DNA from: Streptomyces roseus
GTDB lineage: Bacteria > Actinomycetota > Actinomycetes > Streptomycetales > Streptomycetaceae
DNA: 64,000 bases
Assembly: GCF_001044425.1 (NCBI RefSeq)
Contig: NZ_LFML01000053.1
Span: forward strand, 1-64,000
Reading direction: 5' to 3'
In this document: positions 61,458 through 64,000 of the stretch, one piece after another
Numbering within the stretch: position 1 is the first letter of the stretch
How the letters are laid out: the number at the start of each line of letters is the position of its first letter
Notes under the pieces: generated by a model
What the model was told of the DNA's origin: nothing
What the model saw: the letters and a program-made list of their open reading frames with translations, nothing else
Databases searched by the model: none
Translations under genes and position numbers: made by a program

Positions 61458-63062
61458 ATGAACCGCAAGACCCTGGTGCTGACGGCCGCGGCCGGACTGC
61501 TCACCCCCACGCTCGCCGCCTGCGGCAGCACGAGCGGAGGCGCAGCGGGATCCGGAGTGATCGTCGTCGGCACCACCGACCGGTTCGAGGCGGCCGAATA
61601 CGCTCCCGCACCGTTCGACCCCGCCTACGCGTACGACGCCGGCGCCTGGAACGTCCTGCGGCAGACCGTCCAGACGCTCATGCACAGCCCCCGCGGCGGC
61701 GGCCAGCCCGTCCCCGAAGCGGCCTCCGACTGCCGCTTCACCGACGCCGGCAACGAGAGCTACCGCTGCACCCTGCGCCCCGGCCTCAAGTTCGCGAGCG
61801 GCGAGCCCCTCACGGCCAAGGACGTCAAGTACTCCATCGACCGCGTCCTCGCCATCAAGGACGAGAACGGCCCCTCCTCGCTGCTCTCCACCCTCGACAC
61901 CGTCGAGGCGAAGTCCGCCGACACCGTCGTCTTCCACCTGAAGACCCCGGACGCGACCTTCCCCTACAAACTCTCCACCCCCGCCACCGGCATCGTCAGC
62001 GAGAAGAACTACGACGCCAAGAAGCTCCGCGACGGCTTCGCCGTCGACGGCTCCGGCCCCTACACGATGAAGGCCGAAGTCAAGGACAACCACCTCGTCC
62101 GCGCCGTCTTCACCAAGAACCCGAACTACAAGGGCGACTTGAAGCTGCAGAACGACAAGGTCGAACTGCGCACCTTCGACGACTCCGCCGCCATGGGCAA
62201 GGCCCTCACCGCCGGAACCGTCCACATGGTCTCCCGCACCCTGTCGCCCGCCCAGATCACCGAGTTCGCCGCGAAGCCGCCCAAGGGCGTCAAGCTCGTC
62301 CCGATGCCCGGCCTGGAAATCCGCTACATCGGCTTCAACACCGACGCCCCCGGCGTCAAGGACAAGGCCGTACGCCAGGCCCTCGCCGCCGCCGTCAACC
62401 GCAACGCGATCATCGACAAGGTCTACGGCAAGGCCGCCCAGCCGCTGTACTCCCTGGTCCCCTCCTCGGTCCCCGGCCACGTCAACGCCTTCTTCAACAA
62501 GTACGGCGAGGCCAACACCGCCAAGGCCGCCGACCTGCTGAAGAGCGCCGGAATCAAGACCCCCGTCAAGCTGACGCTGAACTACACCACGGACCACTAC
62601 GGCGACGGCACCGCCACCGAGTTCGAAACCCTCAAGAACCAGCTGAACTCGACCCAGCTCTTCGACATCACCGTCCAGGGCTCCGACTGGTCCGACTTCC
62701 GGCCCGCGCAGAAGAAGGGCGACTACGCCGCCTACGGGCTCGGCTGGTTCCCCGACTACCCGGACGCCGACAACTTCCTCGCCCCCTTCCTGGAGCAGGA
62801 CAACTTCCTGGGCACGCCGTACGCCAACACCGCGGTGCGCACCAAGCTCATCCCCGACTCCCGGCGCGCGGTCGACCGCAACGTCGCCGCCCCCGCGATC
62901 ACGGAGATGCAGGACATCGTCGCCGAGGACGTGCCCGTCCTGCCCCTGTGGCAGGGCAAGCAGTACGTCGCCGCACGCGACGGGATCACCGGAGTGGAGT
63001 GGTCGGTCAACGCCATCTCCGACCTCCAGCTGTGGGAACTCGGCCGGGGCGTCAGCGGCTGA
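61458..63062 (+). CDS. ABC transporter solute-binding lipoprotein (family 5, peptide type)
   Basis: The product has 534 aa. Lipoprotein signal with lipobox LAAC at Cys22 (LTPTLAACGSTSGG). SBP_bac_5 pattern: CTLRPGLKFASGEPLTAKDVKYSIDRVL, GSGPYTM, IGFNTDAPGVKDKAVRQALAAAVNRNAII, LGWFPDYPDADNFLAPF, EDVPVLPLWQGKQYVA. Binds oligopeptides or related solutes outside the cell for an Opp/Dpp importer. AAGGGAG SD. A paralogue follows at once; no permease genes are in view. Confidence 0.93.
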   Translation: MNRKTLVLTAAAGLLTPTLAACGSTSGGAAGSGVIVVGTTDRFEAAEYAPAPFDPAYAYDAGAWNVLRQTVQTLMHSPRGGGQPVPEAASDCRFTDAGNESYRCTLRPGLKFASGEPLTAKDVKYSIDRVLAIKDENGPSSLLSTLDTVEAKSADTVVFHLKTPDATFPYKLSTPATGIVSEKNYDAKKLRDGFAVDGSGPYTMKAEVKDNHLVRAVFTKNPNYKGDLKLQNDKVELRTFDDSAAMGKALTAGTVHMVSRTLSPAQITEFAAKPPKGVKLVPMPGLEIRYIGFNTDAPGVKDKAVRQALAAAVNRNAIIDKVYGKAAQPLYSLVPSSVPGHVNAFFNKYGEANTAKAADLLKSAGIKTPVKLTLNYTTDHYGDGTATEFETLKNQLNSTQLFDITVQGSDWSDFRPAQKKGDYAAYGLGWFPDYPDADNFLAPFLEQDNFLGTPYANTAVRTKLIPDSRRAVDRNVAAPAITEMQDIVAEDVPVLPLWQGKQYVAARDGITGVEWSVNAISDLQLWELGRGVSG

Positions 63063-63151
63063 CACCGGCAGTACCGGCAGAACCGGCGGCGGGTGTCGCA
63101 GGCCGGCGGAAAAACGAAACAGTTCGACTGACTGTGAAGGACGTTCGCGTG

Positions 63152-64000
63152 ATGAGACGTAACCAGTGGCTTGCGGCCCCGCTCGGCGCGGCCACCGCCG
63201 CCGCACTGCTCAGCGGTTGCGGTTCGACCGGCAGCCCCACCGCCGACGGCGGCGGCAAGGGCGTGGTCATGGGCATATCCGACCGGGTACGGTCCACCGA
63301 CCCCGCCTCCGGCTACGACGCCGGCTCCTGGCTGCTCTTCAACAACGTCTTCCAGTCCCTGCTGGCCTTCCCCAAGGGCGGCGGCACCACCCCCGAACCC
63401 GACGCCGCACAGAGCTGCAACTTCGAGGGCGGCGACAGCAAGCTCTACAAGTGCGTCCTGCGCACCGGCCTGAAGTTCAGCAACGGCCACCCGCTCACCT
63501 CCAAGGACGTCAAGTACTCCTTCGAGCGCACCCTGAAGATCAACGACGACAACGGCCCCGCCGTCATGCTCGCCTCGATCGCCGGCATCGACACCCCCGA
63601 CGACAAGACCGTCGTCTTCCGCCTCAAGACCTCCGACGCCACCTTCCCCAGCAAGATCGCCTCGGGCGCCGGCTCCATCGTCGACCACAGCGAGTACCCC
63701 GCCGACAAGCTGCGCACCGACAACAAGGCCGTCGGCTCCGGCGTCTACAAGCTCGACTCCTTCAACGACAAGAGCGCCGCCTTCTCCGTCAACGAGAACT
63801 ACAGCGGCAAGGCCAAGGCCAAGAACACCGGAGTCACCCTCAAGTTCTTCAACGGCGACCAGGCCGGCCTGAAGAAGGTCCTGGAAGGCGGCGACGTCGA
63901 CTTCGCCTTCCGCGGCCTCGCCGCCAAGGACATCGCCGCCCTGTCCTCCACCAAGACCGGAGACCACAAGGTCGAGGTCGTCCAGGGCACCGGCGCCGAA
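63152..64000 (+). CDS. Second family-5 solute-binding lipoprotein (3' end outside window)
   Basis: At least 283 codons, open to the window end. Lipobox LLSGC (AALLSGCGSTGSPT), then CVLRTGLKFSNGHPLTSKDVKYSFERTLKI and AVGSGVYKLDSFNDKSAAFSV, parallel to the preceding gene (about half of positions equal by eye). A GTG directly before ATG 63152 is an alternative start. Tandem duplication of a binding protein broadens substrate range for one permease, which presumably follows downstream. Confidence 0.9.
   Translation, partial: MRRNQWLAAPLGAATAAALLSGCGSTGSPTADGGGKGVVMGISDRVRSTDPASGYDAGSWLLFNNVFQSLLAFPKGGGTTPEPDAAQSCNFEGGDSKLYKCVLRTGLKFSNGHPLTSKDVKYSFERTLKINDDNGPAVMLASIAGIDTPDDKTVVFRLKTSDATFPSKIASGAGSIVDHSEYPADKLRTDNKAVGSGVYKLDSFNDKSAAFSVNENYSGKAKAKNTGVTLKFFNGDQAGLKKVLEGGDVDFAFRGLAAKDIAALSSTKTGDHKVEVVQGTGAE

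Overview
The window is a contiguous piece of a Streptomyces (or very close actinomycete) chromosome. The evidence is very high G+C with third-position G/C bias, many GTG starts, four-base GTGA stop/start overlaps, chaplin genes (chpH, chpC), mycothiol ligase (mshC), an IclR-type gylR next to a glpF-glpK-glpD operon, SoxR with an iron-sulfur cluster motif, and small actinobacterial families (DUF3090, SCO1664 family, DUF5703, PAC2). Gene order around gylR-glpF-glpK-glpD, mshC and chpC/chpH matches what I remember of the S. coelicolor core (about SCO1656-SCO1700, inverted). This looks like conserved chromosome, not a genomic island. The only recognisable mobile element is one IS30-family insertion.

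Layout. 0-7 kb: a secreted cupredoxin-like protein (5' end off the window) with a partner membrane protein, a TetR regulator, a molybdopterin oxidoreductase and a CitMHS-type transporter whose reading frame is broken. 7-26 kb: a dense catabolic block of aldehyde and alcohol dehydrogenases, acyl-CoA dehydrogenases, MaoC dehydratase, SDR, acyl-CoA synthetase, an APH-fold kinase and an MBL hydrolase. It contains three TetR regulators and three distinct classes of repeated operator-like palindromes that tie distant genes together. SoxR, a BKACE-type protein, a zinc-ribbon protein, an alpha/beta hydrolase, NamZ and a subtilase are interspersed. 26-35 kb: a His-rich metal-binding protein, two DUF202 membrane proteins, a NUDIX hydrolase, a flavin dehydrogenase, a TPR-like protein with an amino-acid permease, a second permease and tRNA-Leu(GAG).

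35-40 kb: M20 hydrolase, chpH and an unusual chpC with a collagen-like stalk, DUF5703, an acidic hypothetical protein, then the IS30 element sitting at the dyad of a former hairpin. 40-51 kb: a RecD2-like protein with degraded Walker motifs, aldo/keto reductase, F420-type LLM oxidoreductase, ferritin-like protein, CorA, histidine phosphatase-DUF3090-SCO1664-mshC, and PAC2. 51-64 kb: the glycerol regulon (glpD, glpK, glpF, gylR), metH with a structured leader, a HAD phosphatase and two tandem family-5 solute-binding lipoproteins, the second cut by the window end.

Most interesting points: (1) SDR + acyl-CoA synthetase and APH-kinase + ACAD operons that converge and share an operator, together resembling the LvaA/C/D/E set for 4-hydroxyacid catabolism; (2) a metH leader with mutually exclusive hairpins; (3) a RecD2-like protein lacking the catalytic P-loop; (4) a wall-anchored chaplin whose second hydrophobic domain is replaced by a collagen-like repeat; (5) IS30 insertion at the centre of a symmetric hairpin. 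All functional calls rest on reading sequence and motifs by eye; no search was run.
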